From: Bemisia tabaci
Lineage: Eukaryota; Arthropoda; Insecta; Hemiptera; Aleyrodidae
DNA length: 64,000 nt
Direction of reading: 5' to 3'
Assembly (NCBI RefSeq): GCF_918797505.1
Contig: NC_092798.1
Coordinates: 3,113,501-3,177,500 of the forward strand
Numbering within the stretch: position 1 is the stretch's first letter; every line of letters begins with the position of its first letter. Of this stretch, positions 1 to 12,128 are shown one piece after another. A program made the translations under genes and the position numbers. The notes under the pieces were generated by a model. The model ran no database searches. It worked only from the letters and a program-made list of their open reading frames with translations, and was not told where the DNA came from.

Positions 1-200
1 AATCCAGAAAAAGATCTTTGAAACCTTTAGTTAATGAATAGACCTCCTCCCTGAGGAATTTTTGTAAGTGGGAAGTGAATATAGAATTGACAGTAAGTTC
101 TGAGATTGCAAAGGAGCTTGTACTAAAGAGAAACACTTAATCTTGTCACAAGAAACAGGTCTCTACAAATTTTGGCTTTGCTTACGAAAAAAAGAAAAGG

Positions 201-653
201 ATGAGGCTATTCGTCGGTACGGTACCGACGGATAAATGGCTATTCGTCGGTACCGTACCGATGAATAAATGGCTATTCGTCGGTACCGCATCGGCGACAT
301 TAATTAATAAAAATGTGTTGTCAAGCCTTGGTCCGTCCGTATACATTCAGTCATATAGCACGTGCGTGCAAATAGACACGTCTTTCAACTTCGATACATC
401 GAAGTGTAAAGTGTGCGCTTTTTTTTACCTTAACCCCACCACTAATAAAAGTGAGCTATGTGCATTAGCTTTCTTAGCAGAAGAAAAGGCTGACACCACC
501 AGCGAATCTTCGGTTTCTGTTGCTGCCCCAACTAACAACGATCATAGTACAGAGAGCTATTCCACCACTAGCGAATCTTCGGTTTCTGTTGCTGCTCCAT
601 CTGACGAAAATGTCAGTGCAGAGAGCTTCATGAAGCTAAAATTTAAGAGTTAA
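201..653 (+). other. Open reading frame inside the 205-1178 element, unrecognised
   Basis: This frame of 150 codons starts four bases before the element and reads through the left inverted repeat. About residues 1-35 are therefore just translated repeat (LFVGTVPT-like). The rest has a cysteine pair (SKCKVC), a short FFYLNP segment and a duplicated serine-rich TSESSVSVAAP block. I recognise no domain. A second short frame (715-897) has a basic/proline-rich stretch, so the interior could be a decayed or captured gene fragment. No promoter or ribosome context was seen. Confidence 0.25.
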
Positions 654-1178
654 GTCATTTCACGAGGGCGACCTAAACTGCCAGCAAGACAACTTTGTTC
701 CTTTAATCGCACCGTTGCCGACTGACAATCTGTGGAAAATCCCCCCGAAAAACGAAAACGAAAGAAAACACCTGCAAATGAAACTACAGGCCCCACCACC
801 CGAAAAAAGAAGCGTTTTTGATGATTCTTTTGACAGAGTAGTACATTTCAGTATTATGATGATTCATTTGACAGTGAAGTACATTTCAGTGTTATGATTA
901 TTTATTTGACAGAGTAGTACATTTCAGTATTATGTGAGAGTATTAAATACATAAATTAAATTTGGAGAAAATTTCTTTACAACTCGTGTTGGGTTTTTTT
1001 TCCATCTTTCACCCAATTTTCAGCTCTTAACTTCCACCAAAATATTATTAAGAAATCATATCTTTAATATAATTTACGTACTAAAATCAAAGTACGGTAC
1101 CGACGAATAGCTATTTATTCATCGGTACGGTACCGACGAATAGCCATTTATCCGTCGGTACCGTACCGACGAATAGCC
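205..1178. mobile_element. Non-autonomous DNA element with compound 87-bp inverted ends
   Basis: The left end (205-291) has three tandem copies of a unit of about 30 bp built on GGCTATTCGTCGGTAC plus a GGTACCGAC palindrome. The right end (1092-1178) is its reverse complement almost base for base, also with three units. Inside are an open frame (201-653), a two-copy 35-bp repeat (496-530 and 561-599) that gives the peptide TSESSVSVAAP twice, and three copies of a 36-39 bp unit ending ACATTTCAGTATTATG (about 819-935). I see no transposase motif and no clear target-site duplication. Both flanks are A/G-rich (gaaaag), so a short duplication could be hidden. Confidence 0.8.
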
Positions 1179-1179
1179 A

Positions 1180-3600
1180 CTTCGAAAAGAAAAAACACTC
1201 ATAGGTCGTTTGATACTGAAAAGGGTTAACGTTTTCACCACAACTGCGTTATGATGATATGCAAAATATTTTTTGAACATCTTTGGATTCTCATGCCTAA
1301 AAAAGCCTCGACTACATCCTGTAATTAGGAACTGCAATTTTGGCGCGTAAATAAAATCGCTCAGCTACTTAAAGAAAGTAAAGGCACATACGAGCGTCCT
1401 AAGATTAGCTATGATTTAGTAGTTCCTAATTGCAAAATGAAGTTCCCTTGTGAATAATTGTTACTCGATAGCAAGTTTAAATACTCAGGCTACAAAGAAA
1501 ATTATCGTGAATGATTGAAAATTCCAGGATGGATTTAGATAATTTTGAGCATTTGTGGAATTCAAAAAATTTCGACGCGTACGTTTCAATAAACTTCTTA
1601 ATGTAAGCCCCTAATTTTTAGTATTATTTGAAAGATGTGGAAAAATGTGTGAACACATGTGTGAAAAATGTGGGATTCAATTCGGTCAAAAATGTTGATC
1701 CTTTAAAATTTCAAAATTCGACTAGGAATAAAAAATTGCCACCATACGCCATCTTCGATCGCTTAACAAAGAAGCTCAAATCTATGACCGGGATCTACGA
1801 CGAATGCGTATAAAGCGTCCCTAATTTTAAAATATATGGATGTTTGGATTTTCTCCGTACGATCCATCAATGAGATTCACAATAGATTCACATCTATTTG
1901 GCATTGCAGAAGTTCAAAAATACATTTTTGAAATTCTGCATGTTTCGTGGAGTCCTTTTGATGCCCAAGCTGTATTACTATTTTTATCGCAAGGCAGATT
2001 GGCAAAAGACTCTGAGTGGTCTTTAAGTTATACGTCAAGTGGTCAAATGGTCTGAAAGTTCAATAACAGTCATTAAAAAAATACCTCAACTTTTTAGTCC
2101 GTTGATAAGATCAATGTCAATTCATCCTGTAATTTGCTACAGTTAGTCAAAAACTTATCTATCCTCAGTCTAAATAGCTTATGACAGAAAATGTTTAAAA
2201 ACAAAAACTCCTCATTTCAAAAGCGGGAAATTTGTTTTAAACGATATCAAGTTAACTACATTCTGATAGTTCATAGATATTCAGGGTGACTAGTGAATTT
2301 AGGGATCAATGTACGTACATCCACTTATATTACGCAAAATAAAACTGATTAAAAATGCCAAGTAATCTTAGGTAGAGGATGGACGAGTAAACAATTGTTG
2401 TGAATTATGTTATTGATGAATCTTCGATCGAATTTTTTGCGAAAATCGATAGGCAAAATTGTTAGATTCAAATGTCATTGACTTAACAAATTCTCAGCGA
2501 CTCAAATATACAATTGTTTGTATTGTTTTCAACGTGAAAGTAGCTGGAGAATTATTTGTCAGCGGAATTTAAATTAAACTATGTTTTCTGGTCCATCGAT
2601 CACATTTCAACTGTTATAAGCTAGCATTCAGACAGAGTTATGCAGAGCAAAAATGTTAATCAAGGAGCATGAAACGGGTGTTTTACAGCCAAATAAACTA
2701 GCAATATTCAGAGAAAAAACGCTGATCCATAATTGAGTTTCTTGTTTTTCCGTCAAAAGAGCTTTGCAAAAGCTTCTAATTTTCGGTGTAAAATGTTTTG
2801 ATCTTAGGGGCTTTAGTTAATATATGATTCAATGCAAGTGGTGACAATTTTTGTGTTTGAAAAATACGACATCGATATTTATAAGTAAACTAAACGGCCA
2901 GGGACATCAGGCATTTTACATTCCCAAACACATAATCAAACTGACACTGATTAATTGCCTAAAGCTATTTCCAACAGAAACTTAATACCTCTCAATTCTC
3001 CATTCAAACCATACCGTAAGATAAGTAAAGTTGAAGTTACTATCTACAGCCCATGAACATTCGGGGTAAAAAGATATACGTGTGTAAAATACACTCGTCT
3101 GAATATGTTCCTAAATCTCATCTTCATTACACTTATTCTTCAACCACTCGTTAAATAATACGGTGAGGGGGGGTGTAAAGTGTTTAAATCTTCGTTGGAT
3201 ATCAACTGGGTAAAAAATGAATTTGTATTGGTTATATCATATTATTACAATGGTGTAAATCTTCAAAAAATTCCGCAGATTCTGTATGCAGCAACCTGTC
3301 TAATGTTTTTACGAACTTATTAGGTTTGCTAATTTCAGGTGTATTGTATTATTTCAAATTCTCTGAGGTTTTTCGAAATATACTGGATTTTCACGGTAAA
3401 GAAAATTCCAAAAGTTAGGAATGAAATTGTTGAAACTTTAAATTTTTGCCTTTCACTACCGTAAAAAACTACACTTGATTCTTCTTTCAAGTATTTCCCC
3501 CAAATTTTGTAATTTCTATAATACTTCTCAACAAATTAGGAACCTCCATTTCCCAATGGATCAGTTGCGTTTGTCATAGAATCGTGTTTTGATTCTCAGT
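1180..3600. other. AT-rich stretch with no gene seen
   Basis: Noncoding-looking sequence. About 1416-1445 contains tagttcctaattgcaaaatg, an end fragment of the tagttcc MITE family (full copy at 20592-20728). The short frames at 1628-1813 and 1840-2055 show no recognisable domain. Nothing else could be supported. Confidence 0.5.
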
Positions 3601-3607
3601 TCTTGTA

Positions 3608-3930
3608 GATCAGCTAAAAATAATAGGTACGATCTGCCCAAACAGCAACTCTCCACGATTAATCTTAACCAATATATCGCCCTCTGAAAAATTCGAGTTA
3701 TGTCGTCATCCGTCCTCGGTTTCTTCCACCTTCCTTCAACAAACAGTGGGACAAAGTTTCGAGCTGGTTATTCAATGGTTACTCGGATGAAATCAAGGTG
3801 GAAGAAACCAAGGGTGTCACTACCGCGGTGGATAACGTCATAGACCAAATTTTTCAAAGCACCATATCTCGGTTGATATTGAATTTAGAAAAGTGCTGTT
3901 TGGGCAGATATTATTATTTTTAGCTGATCT
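3608..3930. repeat. 320-bp imperfect palindrome with a nested hairpin
   Basis: The left arm begins agatcagctaaaaataata and runs through atctgcccaaacagca. The right arm (about 3885-3930) is its inverse (tgctgtttgggcagat ... tagctgatct). The similarity continues inward (gaaaaattcgagttatgtcgt against gacgtcatagaccaaattttt). The centre has a second inverted repeat, ggtttcttccacctt (3719-3733) against aaggtggaagaaacc. It abuts the left arm of the giant foldback that follows. Confidence 0.75.
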
Positions 3931-4267
3931 GGTAAAATAGAGCACCAAACAGTGGTCTTGAAGCCTCCCAAAAAAATGCGACAAAAATGTACCTAAAAAC
4001 GGGTTGCAGGGGGTGAGTTTAAGGTGCAAGTGGACTTGAAATCGCGGAAAATCAAAATCTTGGCTGATCCCAATTTCGATATACCGCAATTTTAAATTCT
4101 CATAGCGAATGCAAGTTTTCTACTGCTTTTGATCAGCTTTTTTATTTATTTGTCCATTGAACGCGTGTTCATCGGTTCACGTTTTTATTCTTCGTTCGAT
4201 TTATTTCGATCGAATACTTACCCTTTCGTCACATGCAGACTTCTTATCATACTGTTTTTTTAACTGA

Positions 4268-4577
4268 ACAATTCGCCTTCTGCTGCGTCTGCAGCAATTG
4301 TTGTTACGAATATGTTGTGCGTGCTGATTATAGCTAATTACATACTCGGTTCTCTGAAGGCGTTTTTTGTGCACAAGTGGCGCAATCTGTCGGAGAACGA
4401 ACGAAGTAGGGATTAATCTATTCGTTCCATCTCACTTCTGTTGTTCTCCGACAGGGTGCTTTACTTTCGCACATTAAACGCCTTCGAAGAGTCAAGTATG
4501 TAATAAGGTGAGATCAGCACGCACAACATATTCGTAACAAAAATTGCTGCGGACGCAACTGAAGGCGAATTGAAAAC
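4268..4577. repeat. Palindromic MITE in the left arm of the giant foldback
   Basis: Ends caattcgccttctgctgcgtc ... gacgcaactgaaggcgaattg are inverse. The interior pairs acgaatatgttgtgcgtgctgat with atcagcacgcacaacatattcgt and tctgtcggagaacgaacg with its inverse. It is homologous to 5691-5998. Confidence 0.85.
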
Positions 4578-4869
4578 AACCTTGAAACAACAAGTAGGAT
4601 GACTTTTTAGGACTGAAACTTGGTGATGCGATATATTTTATTTTGCATTTAAACTTAGTTTATGTTTTAGTTTATAGGTACAGGAATCAAAAAAATTACA
4701 CAGCGGGTAACAAGGCTAATTTTCACGTAAATATCACCAAACAGTTTCGGCCGAAAACTCAGCCTTTCTCAGTTGGTTGAAACAGTAAAAAATTGTAAAA
4801 ATCCAATGACGTAGTACTTGGCTGTACCTTTCAAAGCGAGAGCAATGTTGTTCTGCAATGTGAGAAAAA

Positions 4870-5332
4870 ACTATTCTGTCCGGAGTGACAAGTATTTTCT
4901 CCAGAGAGAATATTCTCTCAGGAAGGACAACTATTCCCTCCGGAGTGATGTCTATTCTCTTCGGAGTTATCTCTCCTGAGAAAATAGTTTTCCCACCCAA
5001 GAAAATACTTCTCTCTCGAGGAAATAGTTTTCTCTCCAAAAAAAATAGTTTCCTCTCCCATGGGAATAGTTTATCCTCTTCCTCTCCCGAGATTATAGTT
5101 GTCCCTCCCAAGAAAATAGTTTTTTTCTCTCCAGGGAATAGAATTCCCTCTCCATGGAATAGTTTTCCCTCCAGAGAAAACAGTTTTCTCTCCCCAGGGA
5201 ATAAATTTTTTCTCGCCGAGGAATAGTTTTCCGTCCCGAGAGAATAGTTTTCTCTCCGGAGAAGAAAGTTTCCTCTCTCGACAGGATTGTTTTCTCTCCT
5301 GAGAGGATACTTTTCTCTCCCGAGAGAAAATC
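4870..5332. repeat. Minisatellite of 20-24 bp units, core of the giant foldback
   Basis: About twenty degenerate units of the form TTCTCTCCCGAGAGAATAGT follow one another. Each unit is itself nearly palindromic (CTCYNGAG). Both strands stay open here because the array is low in stops, which produces long but meaningless frames rich in S, E, R and K. Confidence 0.9.
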
Positions 5333-5690
5333 ACACAACAGTATTGTTCTCGAATTTTGAAGCTTTGAATGGTACAGCCGTGTACTTCTTTTTTTATTTG
5401 TACAATTTTTTACCGTTTTATCTAACTGAGGAACGCTGACTTTTCAGCCTAAAAATTTTGGTATATTTGCGTGAAAATTAGCCTTGTTACCCGCTGTGTA
5501 ATTTTTTTTATTATTCTAAACCTTGTCACGGGCTGGAAAGCATCAATCGTTTCTCATGTTTTAGTTTATGTTGAACGTTTTCTCCAGATTCCCCCACGAT
5601 ATAACCACAAAATACAACTCTCTATTGGTAACAATATTAATTAAAGAGATCAACCAGAGATCATGGTTTTCAACGTGTTTTATACGGCTG

Positions 5691-5998
5691 TTTTCAATTC
5701 GCCTTCAGCTGCGTCCGCAGCAATTGTTGTTACAAATATGTTGTGCATGCTGATCTCAGCTAATTACATACTCGACTCTCTGAAGGCGTTTTGTGTGCAC
5801 AAGAAGCGCGACCTGTTGAAGAAATGCAAAAAAGAGATTGAACGAATCGCCCAATCCCTACTTCGATCGTTCTCCGACAGATGGCGCTACTTTTGCAAAT
5901 AAAACGCCTTCAATGAATCGAGTATGTAATGCTCTCAAATCAGCACGCACAACATATTCGTAACAACAATTGCTGCAGACGTAGCAGAAGGCGATTAA
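5691..5998. repeat. Palindromic MITE in the right arm of the giant foldback
   Basis: Second copy of the 4268-4577 hairpin, with the same gaattcgccttcagctgcgtc end and the same atgttgtgcatgctgat / atcagcacgcacaacat inner pair. It sits at the mirror position in the other arm. Confidence 0.85.
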
Positions 5999-6335
5999 CT
6001 CAGTTTCAAAAAAATAGTTTGATAGAAAGTCTTCATACAAAGAAAGAGTATGTATTTGATCGACATGAATCGAACTAAACATAAAAACGTGAACCAATCA
6101 ACACAGATTCCATGGACAAATAAACAAAGAACTGATCAAAATTAATAGAAAACTTACATTCACTATGAAAATTTCAAATTGCGGACTCTCGAAATTAGGA
6201 TCAACCAAGATTTTAATTGTTCACGATTTTAAGTTCACACGTAACATAGACTCACCCCCAGCAAACCGTTTTTGGGTACATTTGTGTCGCATTTTTTTTT
6301 TTTGCTTTAAGACCAACACTATTCTACACTCAGGG

Positions 6336-7399
6336 CAACAGACACATTAAACGCCAAAAATTCCAAATTTTTCCAAGAATTTTAGTTGAATCGGGAGAAA
6401 TTTGGCAACGTCAGAATGCTCGTTTCCCTTTCGCACGACTGTGTTGCTCAACTCTCTCCTGGCGTGAAGAAGAAGTACAAAAAGCAGAGCATGGGGGAGG
6501 AAGGGGTGCTTGAAGGGAAGGGGGACAGGGTGATTGTGACGAAGTCCTGAAGTTGAGGACTTTGACAGTCAGTTTTAACTATCCCCGTTCGCGCTGTTGC
6601 GTTGCCGTATCAAGCGACGCGCTTGTCTATAACCGAAAATATTGCCAAGTCGTGTGAATATATGTGAAAAGTCGTCAGTGATACACGGGATAAAGCGCTG
6701 ATTTTCAGCGAAATTGCACAACCGTGCCAGAAATTATCACCTCACTAAAGAAGAACCACTTAAACTCTCGTAGAAACATAGCGTGTATTCGGGATTTTCG
6801 CACAGCACGGATGGTTGATATTCAGTTTTCTTTCCTTTGAAGCGTGGCATGGGCGTTTCGCAAGGCGGCGAAATGAACTTCCTTAAGACCAGCCGAGTCC
6901 CAGTAATTGCATTAAAATAGCCGAGTTGCACTCTTTGAGTTATAGGAATCAGTCGATGTCTATCAAGGAACCTAGTTAATCTCCAGAAAGGAAAAACTCG
7001 CACCTTCCTCTTAAATAGATTTTTCTTGCTCATAAATCAAATGAGAAGAGCTGAGAAAGGACCGACTCAGGAAAAAACACGTATTCCAGACGCAATGCTT
7101 CGAAATTCCCTCGCGGAATGATTCTGAAGCTTATAACTAAGTTTATTACTCAAAAAATATACACGAAAGTAACTCACATATTTTAACAAAAAATCACGAG
7201 AAAAACGGACAATCAAGGCTAAAAAACAACGAAATATAATTTTTGTTTTGTATAACACTAAATGGAGTCTAGGCATTTCAATTTGTATAAATTTGTGTTT
7301 CCTGGTCAAGGTGGAGACTGAAATCACCCCAAAACGTTCCAGGTTTCATGTTTTGTTGTTTTTTAGCCTTATGGTTATCCATTTTTATTGCATTTTTTA
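6336..7399. other. No clear gene; GC-richer block at 6420-6700
   Basis: 6420-6700 has more CpG than its surroundings (gttcgcgctgttgcg, agcgacgcgcttg). A minus-strand frame of 98 codons (6737-7033, ATG start) shows no domain I recognise. A promoter or 5' UTR is possible, but no TATA box or clear downstream coding exon is seen. Confidence 0.3.
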
Positions 7400-7611
7400 C
7401 ACCGAGAAAAAAGAGTGGTAGAATTTACCATGCCTTCACGCTGTATTTTACATGGCGTGAATTCAAAGTGGATTTTGCCAGAGAAATGGTTACCTGTACC
7501 AGTATTATATAGAAACCTTTACCTTTCTCCTGGCAGAATTGACTCTGAATTGACGCTGTGTGAAATACAGCGTGAAGGAATGGTAAAGTCTACCAATCTT
7601 TTTTCTCGGTG
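7400..7611. mobile_element. Hairpin MITE with CACYGAGAAAAAA ends and TA duplication
   Basis: Ends caccgagaaaaaagagtgg ... ccaatcttttttctcggtg are inverse and continue inward (gtagaatttaccat / atggtaaagtctac; cttcacgctgta / cagcgtgaag). TA precedes (7398-7399) and follows (7612-7613) the element, the pattern of Tc1/mariner-type MITEs. A second copy is at 32332-32562. Confidence 0.8.
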
Positions 7612-7613
7612 TA

Positions 7614-8850
7614 GTTAATAAACTCAGGAGGAGCTTCAGCATTTTGGAGAAAGAGCCTATAATCGATCGATCAATTCATAATTACTGGATTTTAGGACAC
7701 ATCTTAACCATTAGATTCTCAGGTTGGGTCAAACTGACCCGCTTCTTGCTAAAAACAAGTGCCCTGCGGGTTGTATGGGGCCGGTACATACGAGCTCTAG
7801 ACATTGGTCCAGAAATACAATTTATAAAAAGAATCAAACATCAAACCGAAAAAAAGAAAAAAATCGGAAGTCATGGAATTTTTATGAAAACTACTGTCTA
7901 GAAATCCCAAACTGAGTCAAATTGGCACAATCATCCCTCCTGAAGGAATTAAGGGGCCAAAGCATACGAAATTTAAATAAAGGTCTACGAGAGGAATCAG
8001 TCATCAAATTGAATTTGAAGAGAAAAATCGAACGTCAACCGATCCAAACCTCGGCAGAACATAACCGGGCCTCCCTCTCTCATTTTCCTCCCGAATCTGA
8101 GCGACACCTCATGCGGCAACAATGATCATTGCGAGTTCACCCTCCCACCATCGCGCCTTCAATTTTGTAGATGCAACAAGGACATCCATCAAGCACGAAA
8201 AGTTGTATCTCTGCGCCGTTCTCAATGCTCGTCTTTTTCCTATTTCTCTTTTCATATGTACTGTGTTTATTTTAGTTCGGATTATTTGTAATTCATGGTT
8301 CGGCATCTGTAAGGGCTACGTGAGCAACACAGTCGAGACGCACTGTGATGTGATTCTTGGAAATTCAGAAAAAAATCCTAAAATACAGAAGTTATCAATT
8401 CATCAATCAGCTATCTATCAAACTGCTCTCCAAATGCTGTAGATCCACCTTCTTTTCAGCGGTAGTGTAGATTTCTCAAAATTTGTACTTAAAATTTTGG
8501 TGAGGAAGTTCTTTCATCTCAACAGTACTTACTGCTCATCTCCTTCGGGGGAATTTAAAAACGCACCTACATAGAAAACAGCTGAGCGCTTCTCTAATAT
8601 AAACCTACTAGAGCTTTCCCGCTTTTTTTTAAATTCAGTCGGTTGAAATTAGGGTTGGTATAAGACCTTTTAGGGTCCCGACCTTTTTAAAATCGAAATT
8701 TTTAAGCCCTATCGAGCTCCCATTTTGTGAGTGTTTTCCTCCTTCCGCTTGGATGCGTCCATAGTTTACTGAAAGTTCTGTAGATTGGGCTGCGACCAAA
8801 AACCCACGAAACAAAAACATGACTGCTTTCAAAGCCTCCGGGGAAGATAC
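7614..8850. other. No feature supported
   Basis: AT-rich sequence with short open frames on both strands that show no domain. I saw no hairpin or repeat match to the other families in the window. Confidence 0.4.
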
Positions 8851-8858
8851 ATCGATAG

Positions 8859-9024
8859 CGCAGCGCCGAGGCGTGAATGATCGATTATCAATAATTCCCC
8901 ATTTGAGCCTACGGTAAAGAATCGATTATTAAAGTGTTCATTACGAACACTCTGTTAATCGATCCTTTTACGTAGGTTCAAATGGCAGATCAATCGATAC
9001 ATCGTAAATCATGCCACGCGACGG
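8859..9024. mobile_element. hAT-type MITE (CAGTGGCG family), 166 bp
   Basis: Contains the family landmarks gaggcgtgaatgatcgatta, gtaaagaatcgattatta, the gtgttc...gaacac centre, cagatcaatcgat and gccacgc. An identical ATCGATAG flanks it at 8851-8858 and 9025-9032, an 8-bp target-site duplication as made by hAT transposases. Confidence 0.8.
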
Positions 9025-9032
9025 ATCGATAG

Positions 9033-11000
9033 CTGTGGAATAAAAGACGACTCCGTCTCTCAGTGACGTAAGTTTGAAATAGTCCTGGGAGTATCACATA
9101 ACTCCCCGGTCCACTGACTTTGAACCCGAGCTGAATACAGGAATGCAAGCCCCCCCCCCCCTCCCACGCACTCTTAGAGTTGAGTGAGAATAAGTTGCTA
9201 ACTCGCTCTCGAAATCCTCCCTAGTTTCGGATGTTTGAGAGGAAGGAAACCTTTAACTCGGCGATCCGACAATTCCAGGGACGGAACTCAATAAGGAACA
9301 ATACAAGACCAAGTTTTCAAGATAAAAGCCTAATTGGAATTGGCCCTTAATTATTTCCTACGCTATCGGGGAGCGATCAAGATTAGAGCCCTCGCCGCCA
9401 GATCGCGCCGGGGGTCTTCGATGAATGCTTTTGTTTCGGAGGTAGAATGGGCCTGTTGCAGACTTCAGCTAGAGCATAAAGAGGAGTCGTTTTTTTAGAG
9501 AAAATGGCTCAAATGTAACGATGAGCGCGTTGGGAAAGTCTGGAATACACTCCCGACTTCACGATCTGTGTAAAAATATGCATTTTTTAAAGATTCCTGC
9601 TTTAAGATACTAGGGCACAAATGAGGATTTCGTCAGAAGAGTCGTTCCATCCAACCCTTGCGCACTAGAATTCAACATAATAAACAAAATGGCCGACGAC
9701 AACTCACCAAAATACACGTGACGGAACGAGATTTATTCAATCCCACTGAGAAAAGGAATTCGGAGATTTTACTTTGACTTATTTTTTTAAGTAGAAAAAT
9801 GCGCAAAACTACGAATAGATTTCCCCAAAAAATTGCCAGTAGAGCTCTCAAATTTTTCAACATTGAACGATGCGTGGAATCGCAAAATTTCAGCAACACT
9901 GCAGATTTTGCGCGAATTTCCTGCACAGAGCACCTTCATTTTTCCTGCCTTACGTCCAGAGATGTAAAATTTCACGAAACTTAAAATGAAAATTCATAAT
10001 TTTTCATGAATATTCGTGAAATTCCATAAAACATTTTAAAACTTTTGCAATGGACTCGATATGCCACGAGACGCGTAGAAACAATAAAATCTAATTTTTG
10101 AATTATCGAAAAAGAAAAAAAAAATATGAGTTAAATTTCGAAGTTTCTTCTCAAATTCTCGTATGATCGTTGCGTGTTGCCTAACTGCCGTTCTGCGACA
10201 CCCAAACGCAACACGTGCCTATCTTTTCGGAGTTTCCCGGGCTTCTGACAACGGGCCATCTCTCGGTCAACGCGCTGCCGCCATGCGTGTTGCATATACA
10301 GCCCCTGAAACTGGTTGAAACATTGTGCAACTCTGCTAACGCCGTTGACGAAACATACCGTCTTCGAGCTCGGCAACACTGTTCGGGCCGGCCTTGGACA
10401 AATTCCTCCGAGCTGAACCCGCCGCTATTTCAGAAATAAAATCAATTAAAGTGATAATATTGTATTTCCAAGACTGGAGCTAAACTAATTATTATTCATC
10501 GGAGACGTCGCCAGGTTCAGCGGGGAGGCGCAGGCGGCCAAGAAAGCTGTCGGCCCGGCCCGGCTGGATCTCCCGTTGAACCGGAGGCTGTCATTCTCAT
10601 CCCTCCCCGTTCACCCTCGCCATCCCTTCGCCCCTTCAAGCTCCCGGTCCCTGCTTGCGGGATGGCTCGCTCGCTTGTTGACATAATCCCGTAAGCCTCC
10701 TTCAATACGTATATGAAACATAAAATGCCCATTATTCGATGGGCTTTACAATATCATCATTATCGTACACTCCGGGGCTCATGAGAAAAATGGATGTGCT
10801 AAGTTTTAACATTGACCGATTTACATGCGCTTGAGCGCATCTCCGCACGATTGGCGGTCGGCCTTGATGGGGGAGGGGGGGGAGGTGGTTGAGGGTGGAG
10901 GTCGGGGTGGTTTGCAGAAGCGTGCCGCGCTGAAATACGAGTGTAGCGCGAATTGGTGAGGGTTTGAAGTAGGAGCGTTACAGGTTGGTGTGAAGCTTCT
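9033..11000. other. No gene seen; CpG-rich block at 10500-10690
   Basis: Holds a run of C at about 9149-9161 and a CpG-rich stretch (10500-10690). G-rich sequence follows at 10865-10915. Open frames here have no recognisable domain. Confidence 0.35.
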
Positions 11001-11142
11001 TCACCCTGGGTGATAGGACGTCATTTGCCAGGCATCAGAGTGCATTGCGCCTTCATTTTCAAAGGTTATGCAATTATTTCGACGAGATTCATACTTAACC
11101 TGTCGGAATGAAGGCCAATGATTGTGCGCTATAGAAGCGCCA

Positions 11143-11285
11143 TTCGAAGTAAGTAAACTTTTGCCTTCATTTTGAAGGTTCGGGCAACTCTTTAGATGGT
11201 TTGCCTTCATCTTGAGGATTGAAACAACTTTTGCCACGCGTTGGAGTTGCACGATTTTCGAACCAGTCAGAATGAAGGCAAACTC
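11143..11285. repeat. Short degenerate direct repeats (tgccttcat... units)
   Basis: tgccttcattttgaaggtt and tgccttcatcttgaggatt lie about 40 bp apart. Related gcgccttcattttcaaagg occurs near 11047, and the inverse (gaatgaaggcaaa) at 11270. Probably a decayed element. Confidence 0.4.
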
Positions 11286-11867
11286 CATGTAAATGTACTC
11301 CATGAGATTATGGAAATTAGAGAGATTACGATGGAATTTCGGTATTCCCGATTCGCTCATCATGAATTTTCGGCCATTTTTTTAAGGTTTAAATTTCTCT
11401 CTACGATACAAAAAAGTTTACGACCGATCTGCCATCTTAACTTATGGAAAATGATCGATTATACGGGAATGCATTGATGCTCGATTCTTCGTCATAGCTT
11501 CAAATGAGAACATTACGATAGGCAACAATCCTCGCTTTGCTGGTCCGTAAGCGGATCTAAACACTTCGAACAGGGGATTTTTTAGCTCATGAACGAACAT
11601 TTATCTTGAGCTTTTCAGCATCTCACAAATTTGAGAATTTTTAATATTGTAACATTTAAACACATGAGAAGCAATTGAAGAGGAAGAGACAAAAAGAGTT
11701 TGTAGGTTTGATGAGTTATTTTTCCAAAAATATTGAAAACTAGTGAGCTCTTCGCAATAAACTCACACAATTTTGTAGACCGTCAAAATTCAACTACCTG
11801 CCTAGGCATTTGACAAAAGGCTTGATTTGACCATTTTCCTGCGACATATTGATAATGATTTAGAAAT

Positions 11868-11893
11868 AGTAGTTCCTAATTGCAAAATGTGGT
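11868..11893. repeat. End fragment of the tagttcc MITE family
   Basis: tagtagttcctaattgcaaaatgtgg matches the right end of the family described at 20592-20728; the rest of the element is missing. Confidence 0.6.
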
Positions 11894-11989
11894 CCAGTCG
11901 GACTCCTCAACTGGAGGGTGCGTGCAGAATCGCGAAAAAGATGGGGGGGAGGGGAAGCGGGGAGGGGATGGGAGGGGTAGGGGGTGTAT

Positions 11990-12128
11990 TTTCGCGATTC
12001 CAGTTGTTATCGATTAGCTGTCGGCGACTGAAGGTGTTCGGGGAGCCACTTCCAAGTTCCAGCAGCTCATTGCTTCTCCTCGTAATGAGCATCTTCATCT
12101 CGTCCACGTCCAGCGTGTCGTCGCTCCT
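11990..12128 (-). CDS. Coding-like segment, possible exon, unrecognised
   Basis: On the minus strand an AG (gttaagtcag) precedes an open segment with coding-like composition: many GC-ending codons and a charged, serine-rich peptide (RSDDTLDVDEMKMLITRR, then SNELLELGSGSP). The reading then enters a C-rich low-complexity stretch and stops near 11907. I find no good donor. It lies 4 kb downstream of the distal TM2 exon on the same strand, so it could belong to the receptor's cytoplasmic loop, but the intervening TM3 exon was not found and I do not recognise the peptide. Confidence 0.3.

Larger units (their letters stand above)
3930..6335. mobile_element. Giant nested foldback element (about 2.4 kb) with a minisatellite core
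   Basis: The left arm (about 3930-4730) and right arm (about 5470-6335) are inverted copies around a centre near 5.1 kb. The outer arms pair 3930-4270 with 6000-6335 (for example tttgtccat, tggtcttgaagc and tgcgacaaaaatgtacc with their inverses). Each arm carries its own palindromic block of about 308 bp (4268-4577 and 5691-5998). The inner arms pair ttacacagcgggtaacaagg (from 4696) with its inverse ending near 5505. A tandem array fills the middle. The layout matches foldback-type non-autonomous DNA elements. No transposase frame was seen. Confidence 0.8.

Noticed and set aside
4734..5338. Several long overlapping frames on both strands
   Set aside because: They only translate the CTCYNGAG minisatellite core of the foldback; no domain, and the same in several frames.
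6420..6720. Promoter and first exon
   Set aside because: Some CpG enrichment but no core motifs or downstream coding exon that I could support.
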